Source of the DNA: Trichomonas vaginalis G3
Lineage: Eukaryota > Parabasalia > Trichomonadida > Trichomonadidae
NCBI RefSeq assembly: GCF_026262505.1
Contig: NC_067206.1
Span: forward strand, 31,325,896 to 31,389,895
Direction of reading: 5' to 3'
Length of the DNA: 64,000 bases
Both the position numbers and the translations under genes were made by a program. Position 1 is the first letter of the stretch, and the number at the start of each line of letters is the position of its first letter. The notes under the pieces were generated by a model that searched no databases, was not told where the DNA came from, and was given only the letters and a program-made list of their open reading frames with translations. Shown here in pieces: positions 43,024 through 54,108 of this stretch.

Positions 43024-44053
43024 CAAATTTTAGCTAAAAGTGACAGGGAAAAAAAACGTTTAGTATTAAAAAAAGACCGATGAGAGCTTCGTTCGAAATA
43101 TAGAGGGAACTGAGAATGCGCAACCATTCTCAGGGAATATTGGATGCTATTCCCGTTCCCTCTGTATGGAAAATTGAGGTTTTCAAAGGGAGTTAAAATA
43201 ATATCAAATTTATACTAATTTACTTCAAAATACAAAAGTATTTGACAGCTAAAATTAGTTACTTTAGCAAGCCTATCAATACCCTTTTACGATTATTGTT
43301 ACTTTTTCGAAATAAAAGTAAAAACAAATTTATACTAATTTACTTCAAAATACAAAAGTATTTGACAGCTAAAATTAGTTACTTTAGCCAGCCTATCAAT
43401 ACCCTTTTACGATTATTGTTACTTTTTCGAAATAAAAGTAAAAACAAATTTATACTAATTTACTTCAAAATACAAAAGTATTTGACAGCTAAAATTAGTT
43501 ACTTTAGCCAGCCTATCAATACCCTTTTACGATTATTGTTACTTTTTCGAAATAAAAGTAAAAACAAATTTATACTAATTTACTTCAAAATACAAAAGTA
43601 TTTGACAGCTAAAATTAGTTACTTTAGCCAGCCTATCAATACCCTTTTACGATTATTGCTACTTTTTCAAAATAAAATAAATTTATTATCAAAAACCTTT
43701 TTTTTCTTAGTAAAAATAAACGAAATTTTTTACCTTATGAACTTTTGATGGAAATATGCAAATTTAAAATAATAAAGAAAGCCGCGAGCGAAGCGATCGG
43801 CTTAGTTCGAAGATTTTGATTCAAATCTTTGCTGATCTGTAATTCGCGGAAACCGCGAGCGAATCGAGCGGCTTAGGTCTAAGATTTTGATTCAAATCTT
43901 TGCTTATATTCCTTAAATTCTTTATGAAACTCGCAACAGTTCCATAAAAAATTTTAAATTCTAAACTGTCGAAATTACCGATCGGTAATCACACCCTTCA
44001 CAGGTGTGTCACTTTTTACAAGTGTGTTACTTTTAGCTAAAATTACCCCTACT
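43024..44053. mobile_element. Polinton-end scrap with internal tandem repeats
   Basis: Both edges carry Polinton-type termini: AAATTTTAGCTAAAAGTGAC at about 43,025 and, inverted, the 44,053 end (TTTTAGCTAAAATTACCCCT). The right 270 bases match, inverted, the terminus and the integrase 3' end of element B. This is an internally deleted, non-coding relic. Its right end is well kept, its left end diverged. Old virus-like element remnant, broken and not interpretable as genes. Confidence 0.75.
43205..43675. repeat. 120-base tandem repeat, about four copies
   Basis: The unit starts AAATTTATACTAATTTACTT and recurs every 120 bases with one or two changes. Because 120 is a multiple of three it reads as a 40-residue repeat in one frame. 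The unit includes AAAATTAGTTACTTTAGCAA, the same sequence as the end of the element B integrase gene, so the array grew from a Polinton fragment. Confidence 0.85.
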
Positions 44054-46957
44054 CGGTTTGAATTTCATTTTCAAATTTTGAATAAAGATGATTTGTGAGA
44101 ATCTGACAGTGATCGGTTTTGTGATCTGGGAAACATTGCATATTACAATGTGTAGATCTGATTTATTCATACAAATCTAAAATTTGCCGCTTCTCAATTT
44201 TTCATGCTTTCAATTTGATATTTTGAAATTATTAAGACTTTATTATATGTATTTCATTAAGTACTGTTTAAATCTGAGTTTCGATTGAAAACGAAAAAAA
44301 TTATATGAAATCTAATTGAAAACGAAAAAACGTTGAAGTTTCAAACCTCAAAAATATTAATCTATTTAGGTTGTTTTAGAGATAAACGCAAAGAATTTTC
44401 TGAAATGTCTTAAAAAATAAAATATCAATACAAAAATTTCAATTCCTTTAATTATTTATCTCAGAAGCTTTATTGTTTATTATTTTCTAGCCTAATCTTT
44501 CAGAGCTTAATATATTTTTTATATGAAATTTAATTAAGTTGAAGAAATGATTTGATTAAAAGTGTGTATCGTGTCAGGAGAATTATTCTAGATCAAAATT
44601 TGAGGTTGAAAAATATTATTATTCAAAAATTAATTCAAGCGATATTTTTGTATTAAACTATATCTATTAGAGTTTTCGAATGAATGTCACCAAAAATTTT
44701 TTCGATCCGGATTTTCCAGAATAAAAATTAGAAAAAAATAAATTATTCTATATATGCGAGTATACTTTTGATTTTGATTCAATTTTAATTGAATTCAATT
44801 ATTCAAATTCAACTTTTCTTTCAATTATTTATGATATTTTGTAATATTTCTTGTTTTTCACTCCCTGTTGAGTGTTCTTTAAAAGTGATTTTACAACATC
44901 TCTGTTGAAAAGTTTGAATTCAATTTAATCCATTGATCCGTCAAAAAGATGTCAGAAACTAGCTTTTTGATCAGAATAGATTTTCTCTTGCGAATTAACC
45001 TTGCAATCTAATTCATTTACAAATACGGATGGTGAAAATGCTTGTAAACTAAAAACTAGATCGTTGCATCATCAAAATCAAAAACATCGATTAAAATTCT
45101 AAAATATATTGATTATATTGGAATTTATGTAATAAAAGTTAACCATTTGTCGATTCACATGAATGCGAACCAAGGTAAACGTATTTTCGTCTAAAAATCA
45201 TTTATTTTCAAAAAATTTCATTATCAGCTTTAATTGATATCGATAAAATGGTACAAGTAAAATTCTCGTAGCGGATATCTGTTTCTTACGGGAATAAAAA
45301 ATCAATAAATGTAAAAGTTGATAAAAATGCGCCAGTTAATTGAGGAATTGTTGTGAACTGGATTGGTAATTCGTACCATTAATTAACATTATGAATTTTT
45401 CGTCTGAGTTTAATTTATATATTAATATCGGATATTTTTAAATAATATAAGCATAAAGTTCAATTGAAAGAACATGATATTGAATAATTCTGGCGAATAC
45501 TAGATCTCCATGAGCCCATGATGTTTATTTTGTTTGATTTGATTTAAATGAAACATAACGATGCTTTTCTTTCAAATAAAAATATCATCAAATGTATTGG
45601 CATACTATCTATAACTAGTTTAATATTATTTGAGTCTATTTGAATAAAAAAGAAACTTTTTGTTTGTTACGGTAAAACGTTGATTAATTTGAACTTGTGA
45701 ATCCAACTTAAATTAGTTGTTTGCGTTCATTGGTGCCTTAAATATTGCTTTATTTTATAATTTTAAAATCTGTTTCAAAAAAACTTGTTCTCTTGGGACA
45801 ATATTTTAATTTTTGGATTTCGGTCGTCATTCTAGTTATAACTATTGAAGAAAATGCAATTCAGATCAAAAACATGAAATTTCTCTCGTGTTCGTCATTC
45901 GTTTTTATATAACATTTAATGAGTAGCGCAATACATCTATGTTAATGATATATCATTCAACCAATTGTATTTTTGGTCTCCAGCAATGCATTTGACCTTG
46001 GTTTGAAAAAAAGCCTTATGAATCGTGAAATTCCATGTAACGATATTTTAAGTTTTCAAAGTAAATATTATCGAAATTGATTGATTTAAATAAACATATG
46101 ATTTCATGAGATTTCAAATTTAAATTGAAACTTTGAATAACTATCTAATCAAATATCTTTAGTAATGAGCATGCATATAGGAATTCAAAATTAAAGAAAT
46201 AACTACATGTTGTTTTTTCTATGAGAAACATGAATGATAGTTATTGACGCGTTGGGATTATCAATAGCTATTTTTTCGTTGCTATAGTATTTTTAACAGC
46301 TAACCATAGGAATATTTGGGGTTCTGTTTCCATTTTTTGATTGTGTAAATAAACCAAAATATCAACAATTTCTATTAAATATATGAGTAAATTTCCTAAT
46401 TTCTGCGTATATTCTTAGGCTTCTCGCATTATGAATAAGCTTTTAACATCTTTATTTGATGATGTGTCAATTGAAGTTTCTTCGAAGTTACCTGTTTATT
46501 CACTTATTGCAATCTATTTTGGAGTTCTGTTAATCCTATTGCAAAAACATCATTTCTCCTAATGATGGGGCATTCCAGTGTGTTTCAAACATGGTTTATT
46601 TTTCCTTGAATATCTCCCTAATTTTCTCCATCTGATAAAAATGGAATATCAAAATGTCTCAATCATTATATTGTGAGATTATGAAAAATAGATGGCATTT
46701 CATTTTGGAATGTACAAATTGTTGGATCAAGAGCTGCACATGAGATTTTAAGTTGTTCTGCATCAAATCCAATATTAGATTCAATAGTGATATCGTTTTG
46801 ATGATCTTCACGTTAAAAAGCATGTTTCCGATGAGATCGGGCTTGCCTTTAAATTGTTATAAGCACATCTAAGATGATTGATGTATCTACTATTAGTACA
46901 GTATATATGGGTTCCAGTGTAATGAAATGTAATAATATTTACGTTGAGCAATATTTG
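44054..46957. other. 2.9-kb A+T-rich stretch
   Basis: No supported gene, RNA gene or repeat. The longest gene-free, repeat-free stretch of the window. Confidence 0.5.
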
Positions 46958-46967
46958 CATTCAATCA

Positions 46968-48912
46968 GGGTCATTATTGATTTTGTAATTTAATCGTCGT
47001 CGTTATCGATTTTGTAATTTAATCGTTATCGTCTTTTTCTAAACGTGCATTTTTTGCTTTCGGAGCTATTGAACATACATTGGCCCTTACCAGCAATTGA
47101 AAACTATTTTTCATTATCAACAATTACATTACTCCGAGTTATTCATCAATCAATGAAAATCGATATATAGTCCATACTTCAATTTACAATATTGGCAAGT
47201 CCAATTTCACTTGGCATATTTAACTCATATAGAAAAACCAGTTGGAATCGGCAAAATTATCTTTAATTCCATACATAAGAAAAAAAAATTATAAAGTTCT
47301 TCAATAATAGCAAACTAATAGTTTAAATAGATTTACAAGTATCGCCCATCTACTTTTGATATAATTCACATATTAAATGTAGAAAACTGGTTTAAAATAA
47401 ATATTTCAAAAGTTCGAAAACGATTTATGAAAAAATAATGTGATGACATTTACTAAATTTGCTCTGTATTAAAGTATCGATGATAGAAAGAGCATATTTT
47501 GTAAATATTTCAAAAATATTTAAGGACTTCGACTTTAGCATCACATAAATATGTTATTTTCTATATTAAAACGTAATTTTGGTGGTCTTAGAATAGAAAA
47601 ATATGCAATATTCGTGGAGATAATGAGGGTTCTTAAACATGTTCTTAAAAATAAATAAAATAATACAAATCTTTATTCAATCTTTTGATATTGTTGGTCC
47701 TCTCTTTGTGAAAATACTTAACTTCAAAGAGTATTATGTTTTACCTAGTGATGACCTTAAGTTTGCAAAAACATAATAAAAGTAAAATAAAAAAGATCGG
47801 ATTTATCACAAAACTTTGAGTATTATAGGATTTAATATATTTTCTTAGTAGATTATATGATTTAGTTTCTTAAAATCTAAAGTATTTCTTGAGGAAAATA
47901 TAAATTGAAATTCAAAAAGTAAAAAAAATGTAAACAAATCAAATTTTAAATGGACCAAATGTTGATTTTTCATTCGTTTTCTCATTATCGAAAAAAATTT
48001 GGAAAGCTAAGAAGTCAATAACAAGTTATATAATACAACAAAACCCACATCGGATATGTTTTCATCAAATAGTCTCCTAGATTTGTTATGAAATTAAAAT
48101 ATCATGATATTTTAAGGGCTTTTGATTTCAATATTAGAATTATTCAGTTATGTCGTGCTAATATCAATTGCTTTATACAATTAATCGTTTACAAGCTGCA
48201 AAAATCGAACAATAATTTGACTTTGTAAAAAAAGTGCGTCATTTTTATTCGTTATACTTACAAAATGTAAACATTACGAGAAACATTTACATTTGTAAAT
48301 GTAACAAGTAAAGTTGTATCGCATAATTTGACTTTGTAAAAAAAGTGCGTCATTTTTATTCGTTATACTTACAAAATGTAAACATTACGAGAAACATTTA
48401 CATTTGTAAATGTAACAAGTAAATACATCAGATTTAAATTGTAAATGTAGTTTATCTCTCTCATCTCCTTTTTAAAAGGTATTACATACATACGAACGCA
48501 TGGGTCACTCAATAATTAGCGTGATAATAATTGAGGATAGACTGTAATCGTAATTTTATTTTTGGACTTATATTTCGACATTTTGAAGTCGCTTGAAAGT
48601 CTTGCAAATGATTAAATTTGGAAAATTTGACCTAAGTCTGCATTATTTTGATGACTTAAACAATTCTATAAATCTGTTTTCCTAAAAATTTAAAAAGATA
48701 TAATTTCAATTTCCCTAAATTTATGTAATTCATATATCACCAAAATATTTGGACTGCATTTCGTTTGTCTGCACCTAATTAAAGTCTAAATACCAATTAA
48801 TTTTGGAGTTGCATTGCTTTTAATGTAAAAATGCACGTTTAGAAAAAGACGATAACGATTAAATTACAAAATCGATAACGACGACGATTAAATTACAAAA
48901 TCGATAACCTCT
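46968..48912. mobile_element. Non-autonomous TIR element, copy 2 (1,945 bp)
   Basis: Nearly identical to copy 1 at 40,203-42,540 in the same orientation, flanked by the 10-bp duplication CATTCAATCA (46,958-46,967 and 48,913-48,922). It lacks about 283 bases present in copy 1 (roughly 40,759-41,041), joined at a short TTTAA homology, and has two instead of three 111-base units (from 48,214). Only a handful of other changes, so both insertions are recent. Confidence 0.9.
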
Positions 48913-48922
48913 CATTCAATCA

Positions 48923-49191
48923 TCTATATTTTCTGCTTTCATTGGTGATACTACACCAGAATCCGAATGCATGTTGAAAACAATGCTTTTCGTTTCGTTT
49001 CCAACATGTATAGGATTGAACATAGATTTTTTAATCAATATTTAATACAATTACAAAAAATCTTTGTATAATCATTAAAATAGCATATCTGATAAATTGA
49101 GCATGTTTTAAATTCGCAGAAGGATATTTTATATAAAATTTAAAGTGATAAAAAAAAAAAAAAAATATTGTATAAACATAAATTGTGTTGA
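48923..49191. other. Short A+T-rich spacer
   Basis: No gene. Contains a long A run at about 49,150. Confidence 0.4.
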
Positions 49192-49863
49192 TTACCAGTG
49201 ATCAACAACAGAGCAACGATTAATGGCAAGGAATCTCTTCATCTTGAAAGAATCAACTGGATTTGGTTCTTTGGCGACATATTGATGTCCAATTGAAGCT
49301 TTTGTAGGGCGATGAGATCTCTGTGCAATAGTTCCTTTGCTTTGGTCGAGAGAGCGTCTTTCTTGCTCTGCACGCTTCTTTTCCCATGCTTTTTGCTCTA
49401 AAGCGCGGCCAGTCTTGAAATGCATGCAATCATCCATTTCGCTGAAAGTAGGTGTTGCTTTTCCATGAACCATCTGAGAAACACGATTGTGGAAGGCTTC
49501 TGGAGTTTCTGAATTTGGAGCAAAAACTTTTTGCTTTTGCATTATTGGGTGTTCGATTTGGTATTCCCTAAACTCTCGAGATGTAATGCATCCATGTTTA
49601 ACAGCTGAACGATTTGTGGCGATATAATCTTGTTTTGGCTTAAATTCTTTATCACGACGTGCCGATTGTGGTTGATTCTCAAGTGCAGCCCAATTGTCAA
49701 ACATTTCTTTAACGCCGGCTTCTTTCTTTGATTTTATGCCGTAAACATAATTTTCTGGAGGAAGATTATGTGTTGAAGGTGTTGCACGAGCAATATCACC
49801 GTGAACTAGAAGGGCATTTTTGGCCATTGATGGGCGGTAGTCTCTATATGCATATATATCCAT
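49192..49863 (-). CDS. CFAP77: CFAP77-like ciliary microtubule protein
   Basis: 223 residues from the ATG at 49,863 (MDIYAYRDYRPSMAKN); the open frame extends 22 codons upstream but an Inr-like TCACT box at 49,891-49,895 makes the internal ATG the likely start. It matches the CFAP77 pattern: MAKNALLVHGDIARA, LPPENYVYGIKSKKEAGVKE, NRSAVKHGCITSREFREYQI and a long charged helix (KAWEKKRAEQERR). CFAP77 is an inner-junction microtubule protein of motile cilia, consistent with a flagellated protist. Divergent from the DHHC gene with a 123-base spacer. Confidence 0.8.
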   Translation of the reverse strand: MDIYAYRDYRPSMAKNALLVHGDIARATPSTHNLPPENYVYGIKSKKEAGVKEMFDNWAALENQPQSARRDKEFKPKQDYIATNRSAVKHGCITSREFREYQIEHPIMQKQKVFAPNSETPEAFHNRVSQMVHGKATPTFSEMDDCMHFKTGRALEQKAWEKKRAEQERRSLDQSKGTIAQRSHRPTKASIGHQYVAKEPNPVDSFKMKRFLAINRCSVVDHW

Positions 49864-49890
49864 GATTTTGAGAATTTCGTTACTAAGAAA

Positions 49891-49895
49891 AGTGA
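49891..49895 (-). promoter_or_regulatory. Inr-like TCACT box deciding the CFAP77 start
   Basis: Minus-strand TCACTTTTC, 27 bases before the ATG at 49,863; it lies inside the longer open frame. Confidence 0.45.
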
Positions 49896-49986
49896 CTATT
49901 TCTTTACACTTTACAAATATTTTTGTCAAGCATACATTTTCAAAATTTTATTTATTGTCAGAAAAATAAAAAAAAAGCAATTCGAA

Positions 49987-50889
49987 ATGAAGAAATTTTT
50001 TATTCGATGTTTAATGGGCGAAAAACCGAAAGAGCCAACCAAGAGGAAACCAGTCATGCATAACCTCAGAAATTTTAACATAATGATACATATGTTTGCG
50101 ATTTTCTACTATACTCTTTACCCAGGAACACGTATGCACGAATCATTTATTAGCAGTCGTCCTTATTACTTCTTATTTGTATTAGCGATATACTTATATA
50201 CTTATTCATTCTTTGGAATTGCTTGTTTTAAAACTTCTTGGGTTACTGCAAGTCCAGATAACGTAGAAGGACTTTTCTATTGCAAGAAGTGCAAAATGTA
50301 TATACCATGTAGAGCAGCGCACTGTAAGCACTGTGGAAGATGTGTATTACGAAGAGACCATCATTGCCCATGGACTGGATGCTGTATTGGACAGAACAAT
50401 CATCAATATTTCTTAGCATATCTTATGCTCAATACGATTTATGTCATATGTGTTTTCCAAGACATCATTTATACTTATATTTATCAAGATGATATAATTC
50501 ACTTTGTATTTTTCCATCCAGACTTCATTATCATGACCGCTCTTGTTATTTTCTCACTATTTTTCTCAGCTTCAATGGCATCTACTCATCTATTGTTCGC
50601 ATTAGGAAATAGAACAACATTCGAACAAGTTCTCTCATACAAATTGGAATATTTACGAAAGTACCCGCCATCAATAAACCCATTCAGCTATGGGCCGATT
50701 GATAATTTTATAGAATTTTGCCAAATGGGCCATTACAACATTACTTGGGATGTTCCACCTCCACCCGAAGAGCTTGGCCTCAATTTGACAAAAGATGACT
50801 TTCCTCCAAAATATTTCAAGTATTTGGAAGAACTTGAAGAGAAAGCTAAAAATCCAAAGCCTGAAGAAACTGATGAAGATCAATTCTAA
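49987..50889 (+). CDS. DHHC palmitoyltransferase
   Basis: 300 residues. Two N-terminal membrane helices (about residues 30-50 and 57-80), the Cys-rich domain at about 98-148 with YCKKCKMYIPCRAAHCKHCG and CVLRRDHHCPWTGCCIGQNN (the catalytic DHHC), then two more helices (about 150-170 and 182-205) and the TTxE motif as RTTFEQV. The Cys-rich domain faces the cytosol and transfers palmitate to target cysteines. The C-terminal tail is acidic. Complete by family length. Shares a short divergent promoter region with CFAP77. Confidence 0.93.
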   Translation: MKKFFIRCLMGEKPKEPTKRKPVMHNLRNFNIMIHMFAIFYYTLYPGTRMHESFISSRPYYFLFVLAIYLYTYSFFGIACFKTSWVTASPDNVEGLFYCKKCKMYIPCRAAHCKHCGRCVLRRDHHCPWTGCCIGQNNHQYFLAYLMLNTIYVICVFQDIIYTYIYQDDIIHFVFFHPDFIIMTALVIFSLFFSASMASTHLLFALGNRTTFEQVLSYKLEYLRKYPPSINPFSYGPIDNFIEFCQMGHYNITWDVPPPPEELGLNLTKDDFPPKYFKYLEELEEKAKNPKPEETDEDQF

Positions 50890-51367
50890 TGAAAATCCTT
50901 TGTTGAATGTTAATTATTGCTCCAAATTTGAAAACATTTTCAAAATTATTAATTTTTGTTTGAATGTATATTAATATAAATTGTTTCTGTTTAAATGTAG
51001 TATTTTTACCTGATATGTTTAAACTTTTAATTACTTATCATCGAAGATAGCAATTCATATTAAGCAAAACTATTCCATACATATAAATAATTACGCAAAT
51101 CTTTGTGAATTCAACATTGTTGAGTATAAAAGTCTTCAATAATGGTCAATACAAGAAAATTATTGACCAAAAGTCAATTAGATTATGAAAAATCTTGTAA
51201 TCTTTAACTAATACTTCAATTGTCTCTGTCCGTATGTATATATTGATATATTCATTAAAGATATCTCATCCATAAATTTAAATTCAAGATCTCAAACTTT
51301 AAAAAGTGTGGAAGTTATTAATATAAACAGTACATTTTATATATCTATAACACTAATATATAACACT
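50890..51367. other. Spacer between convergent DHHC and CDC7-like genes
   Basis: A+T-rich, no gene recognised; holds the two 3' ends. Confidence 0.5.
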
Positions 51368-52354
51368 CTATTTTTCTCTAAGAAATTCATGCCTCAAGGC
51401 ATCTTCAGCAGTAATTCGTGTATATGGTGATGGATCCATTAGTCTTCCAAGGAGATCGAAGACGCTTTCATCGCATCCCAACTGATCGAAATAAGGATTT
51501 AATCCTTTAACAAGATCTGGAAATGCGATGCCTTCTTGTTCGCGCGGGAAATGAATCTTTCTTCTGCATAGCTTCGCTGCTTCATGCAGCCGTTTTGTAC
51601 CTATAATTGTTGAAACTTCACATAATGATGTCAAATCATCTGGAGATTTGAAAAATGGATATCTTCCTGATAACATTGATAGTAGAACAACTCCGGTACT
51701 CCACATATCAATTGCAGATGTTTGATTCTGATATGAAATTAAAACTTCAGGTGCTCTAAATCCTCTTGTACCTGCTCTATTCGCTTGCATTTTAGGTCTT
51801 CCTTGACATAATTGCGGAAAATTAAAATCATAGTCATTATCATCGTAATCTGATTGCGCAAATGTGGATTGCGGTGGAGGTGGATGATTATCCTCTTCAC
51901 ACAAGCCAAAATCTATCAAAGATCCATTACCTGTTTCAGGATCAAAAAGAAAATTTGCTGGTTTTACATCTCTATGAATTATTTTATGTGAATGTAAGTA
52001 TTGTAATGCGCTTAAAAGCCCTCTCATGTAGTCTTTAATAATTTTGCATGTCATATTTTGTAATAAAGAACGAAATGAAGTATGTGGAACATAGCCCATT
52101 ACTAAAGTAGCTTGATCATGAGCTCTATATGCGCCGTATAGCTGTACTATGTTTGGGTGATCTAATTTATTTAGCCATTGGATCTCTTTAACGATTCTAT
52201 CTGGTGAATTATTCCAGAATAGCTTTTTTAAAGCGAACATAGCACCTTTTTTGTTAGTAGCCTTTACAACCGTAGAAAAAGAACCAACACCGATTGTCCC
52301 AATTATTGTGAAATCAGCATCACTCAATAATTGGGGTGGCTTGGAAAGACTCAT
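51368..52354 (-). CDS. CDC7-like protein kinase
   Basis: 328 residues from the ATG at 52,354 (MSLSKPPQLLSDADFTIIG); a longer frame starts 11 codons upstream, but a TCACT Inr-like box at 52,377-52,381 lies inside that extension. Kinase motifs: IGVGSFSTVVKA, FALKKLFW, IIHRDVKPANFLF, LIDFGLCEED, an Asp/Asn/Pro-rich insert of about 45 residues in the activation region, then RAGTRGFRAPEVL and SAIDMWSTGVVLLSMLSGRY. The GTRGFRAPEVL plus DMWS..V pattern and the insert are typical of CDC7, the Dbf4-dependent kinase that fires replication origins by phosphorylating MCM. No Dbf4 partner is visible here. Confidence 0.85.
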   Translation of the reverse strand: MSLSKPPQLLSDADFTIIGTIGVGSFSTVVKATNKKGAMFALKKLFWNNSPDRIVKEIQWLNKLDHPNIVQLYGAYRAHDQATLVMGYVPHTSFRSLLQNMTCKIIKDYMRGLLSALQYLHSHKIIHRDVKPANFLFDPETGNGSLIDFGLCEEDNHPPPPQSTFAQSDYDDNDYDFNFPQLCQGRPKMQANRAGTRGFRAPEVLISYQNQTSAIDMWSTGVVLLSMLSGRYPFFKSPDDLTSLCEVSTIIGTKRLHEAAKLCRRKIHFPREQEGIAFPDLVKGLNPYFDQLGCDESVFDLLGRLMDPSPYTRITAEDALRHEFLREK

Positions 52355-52376
52355 ATAAAAAATTATGGATTTCCGA

Positions 52377-52381
52377 AGTGA
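52377..52381 (-). promoter_or_regulatory. Inr-like TCACT box, CDC7-like gene
   Basis: Minus strand, 22 bases before the chosen ATG. Confidence 0.45.
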
Positions 52382-52387
52382 TATCAT

Positions 52388-52949
52388 ATCATATATGCTA
52401 ATGGATAGCTATACACTTATTATCGACCTTGAATTAAGAATTTTTTCACAAAACATATTAAAAATAATACAATACTACAAGCCACCCATTTTATATATGA
52501 GATGTATCATATTGAATGATTTTATATTAAGATGAGTATAAAATGCCACTAAATGCGTTTATAATTATAACTTCAACAATTTTGATAATGATATCGGATA
52601 CTTTCCATCTTGAACTTATTACAGACTGGAGTGCATCTGACTTGAAATGTATATCCAATTGTTTTTTGAATCTCAATAAAAAATTTGAAATAATAATATA
52701 TTAATAGAATGTCATGCATTGGATTCCTTATATTTTTTACTTTTATTACTCAACAAATGAAATGCAATAAGTTATTCTGCGTATCGAGACAAAATATATT
52801 TATATTATGGCTAAAATCACATTAATGTGAAACGATTTTATAGATTATCTTTTTGAAAGTCAGTTGTTAGCTTAACAACTGTATTTCTAGCGAAATTAAT
52901 TCAATGGTCGATAGAAATTTCGGAATTTATGCAACATTAAAGCTTATTT
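52388..52949. other. A+T-rich spacer left of the transposon stack
   Basis: No gene. Ends with AAAGCTTATTT (52,939-52,949), repeated at 62,455-62,465 beyond the stack. Confidence 0.5.
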
Positions 52950-53945
52950 TGTAATAAACAGAAATTCATCAAAAGTGACAACTCTCAATTTTTTGACATT
53001 TGTAAATTCTAAATTGAATGAGAAAAATGAAATAATACTAAGCATAATACAATATTCTAGATTTAATTATAATTAGGAAAAAATTAGTTTTGAGAGTACT
53101 TTTCATAGGCATATAGAATGAAATCTTCTGAAAAATAATATCACATAAACTCATATTATTTTCTAATATATAACTATTTTATATAAAAATCAAATTCAAT
53201 GATCTTAAAAGCGAAGGATAAACCTCAAAATTTACGAATATAATGAGTGGGAATATAATGCTTATCTATCATAAAACCATATGAAATATCAATTTTTGCT
53301 TTACGCCTAATTTTTGACGACAATTAGCAAAAAATGTTAAATGTTAACACTCAGTCCATTTGAATATGAAAAATAAAATTGACTTTGATTAAATGTTTTT
53401 ATTTATCATGCAATGAGTAGGTGCCAAAAGTGCATACTCTTAAACAACCGTCGGATTTCCGGGTGAAATCGTGACACACTTTCGTCTTTCGTAGGCAGTG
53501 GTGGTTGTTACAAAAGGTAACTTCGAATGTAGCGTGAAATCTGCAAAAAAAATTCTGAAATTTGAATGGAGAACACAAAAATTGAATAGTTTACGTCAAT
53601 AAAAAAGAGAAAAATGAAGCCAATGTGTCTCGAACCTAGGACTTAGAGCAGCAATCCCACTGTTTATCCCATTACATATTACACTACATGCATCTCTCAC
53701 CTCAGTGAATGAGATCAACTATATGATAACTTTTTCCCCATTATATTCTTGTGGAAAAGTGACAAATAGCAACTTTGACCCTCTCTCATCATGCAATTCT
53801 TCTTGCGACCAAAGATTTGAATAAAAGTTCAAAAAATAAGATAGCTTAAAAAATAATATACGGTAGTGTTTACTAATAGATGAATAGTATATAAATTCTA
53901 TTAAAATGGATTTGATCCAAAAAAATATATAAAATTTGATCATAA
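52950..53945. repeat. Long inverted-repeat arm, left (with insertion)
   Basis: Starts TGTAATAAACAGAAATTCAT. About 610 bases of arm sequence plus a 373-base insertion. It is complementary to the right arm ending at 62,430, and its inner two thirds to the arm at 53,992-54,109 plus 57,450-57,766. Arms of this length suggest a foldback or long-TIR transposon. Confidence 0.8.
53415..53787. mobile_element. 373-bp insertion in the left arm with 10-bp target duplication
   Basis: Flanked by ATCATGCAAT (53,405-53,414 and 53,788-53,797); the uninterrupted site is seen in the other arms. The left end GAGTAGGTGCCAAAAGTGCA matches the TIR of MULE-1 (12,511-12,540). The right end is only weakly similar (minus strand GAGAGGGTC). 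On the minus strand it contains CCTAGGTTCGAGACA, a tRNA-type B-box look-alike, but no tRNA cloverleaf folds. Non-autonomous MULE relative. Confidence 0.75.
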
Positions 53946-54108
53946 ATAAAATCGTTTTAAATTACTTCTTCATTTAAATTATAACAATTATTTTTGGTTT
54001 TATATTTTTTTGGATCAAATCCATTTTAATAGAATTTATATACTATTCATCTATTAGTAAACACTACCGTATATTATTTTTTAAGCTATCTTATTTTTTG
54101 AACTTTTA
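53822..54108. repeat. Facing arms of the foldback centre
   Basis: 53,822-53,937 and 53,992-54,108 are inverted copies of about 115 bases (AAGTTCAAAAAATAAGATAG and its complement) around a short A+T-rich centre. This is the inner end of the two arms of the left foldback element. Confidence 0.8.

Noticed and set aside
43242-43748. 168-codon repetitive frame as a repeat protein
   Set aside because: The frame exists because the 120-base repeat is a multiple of three and derives from a Polinton fragment.
53618-53700. tRNA gene on the minus strand
   Set aside because: Only an A-box-like and a B-box-like word are present; the T and acceptor stems do not pair.
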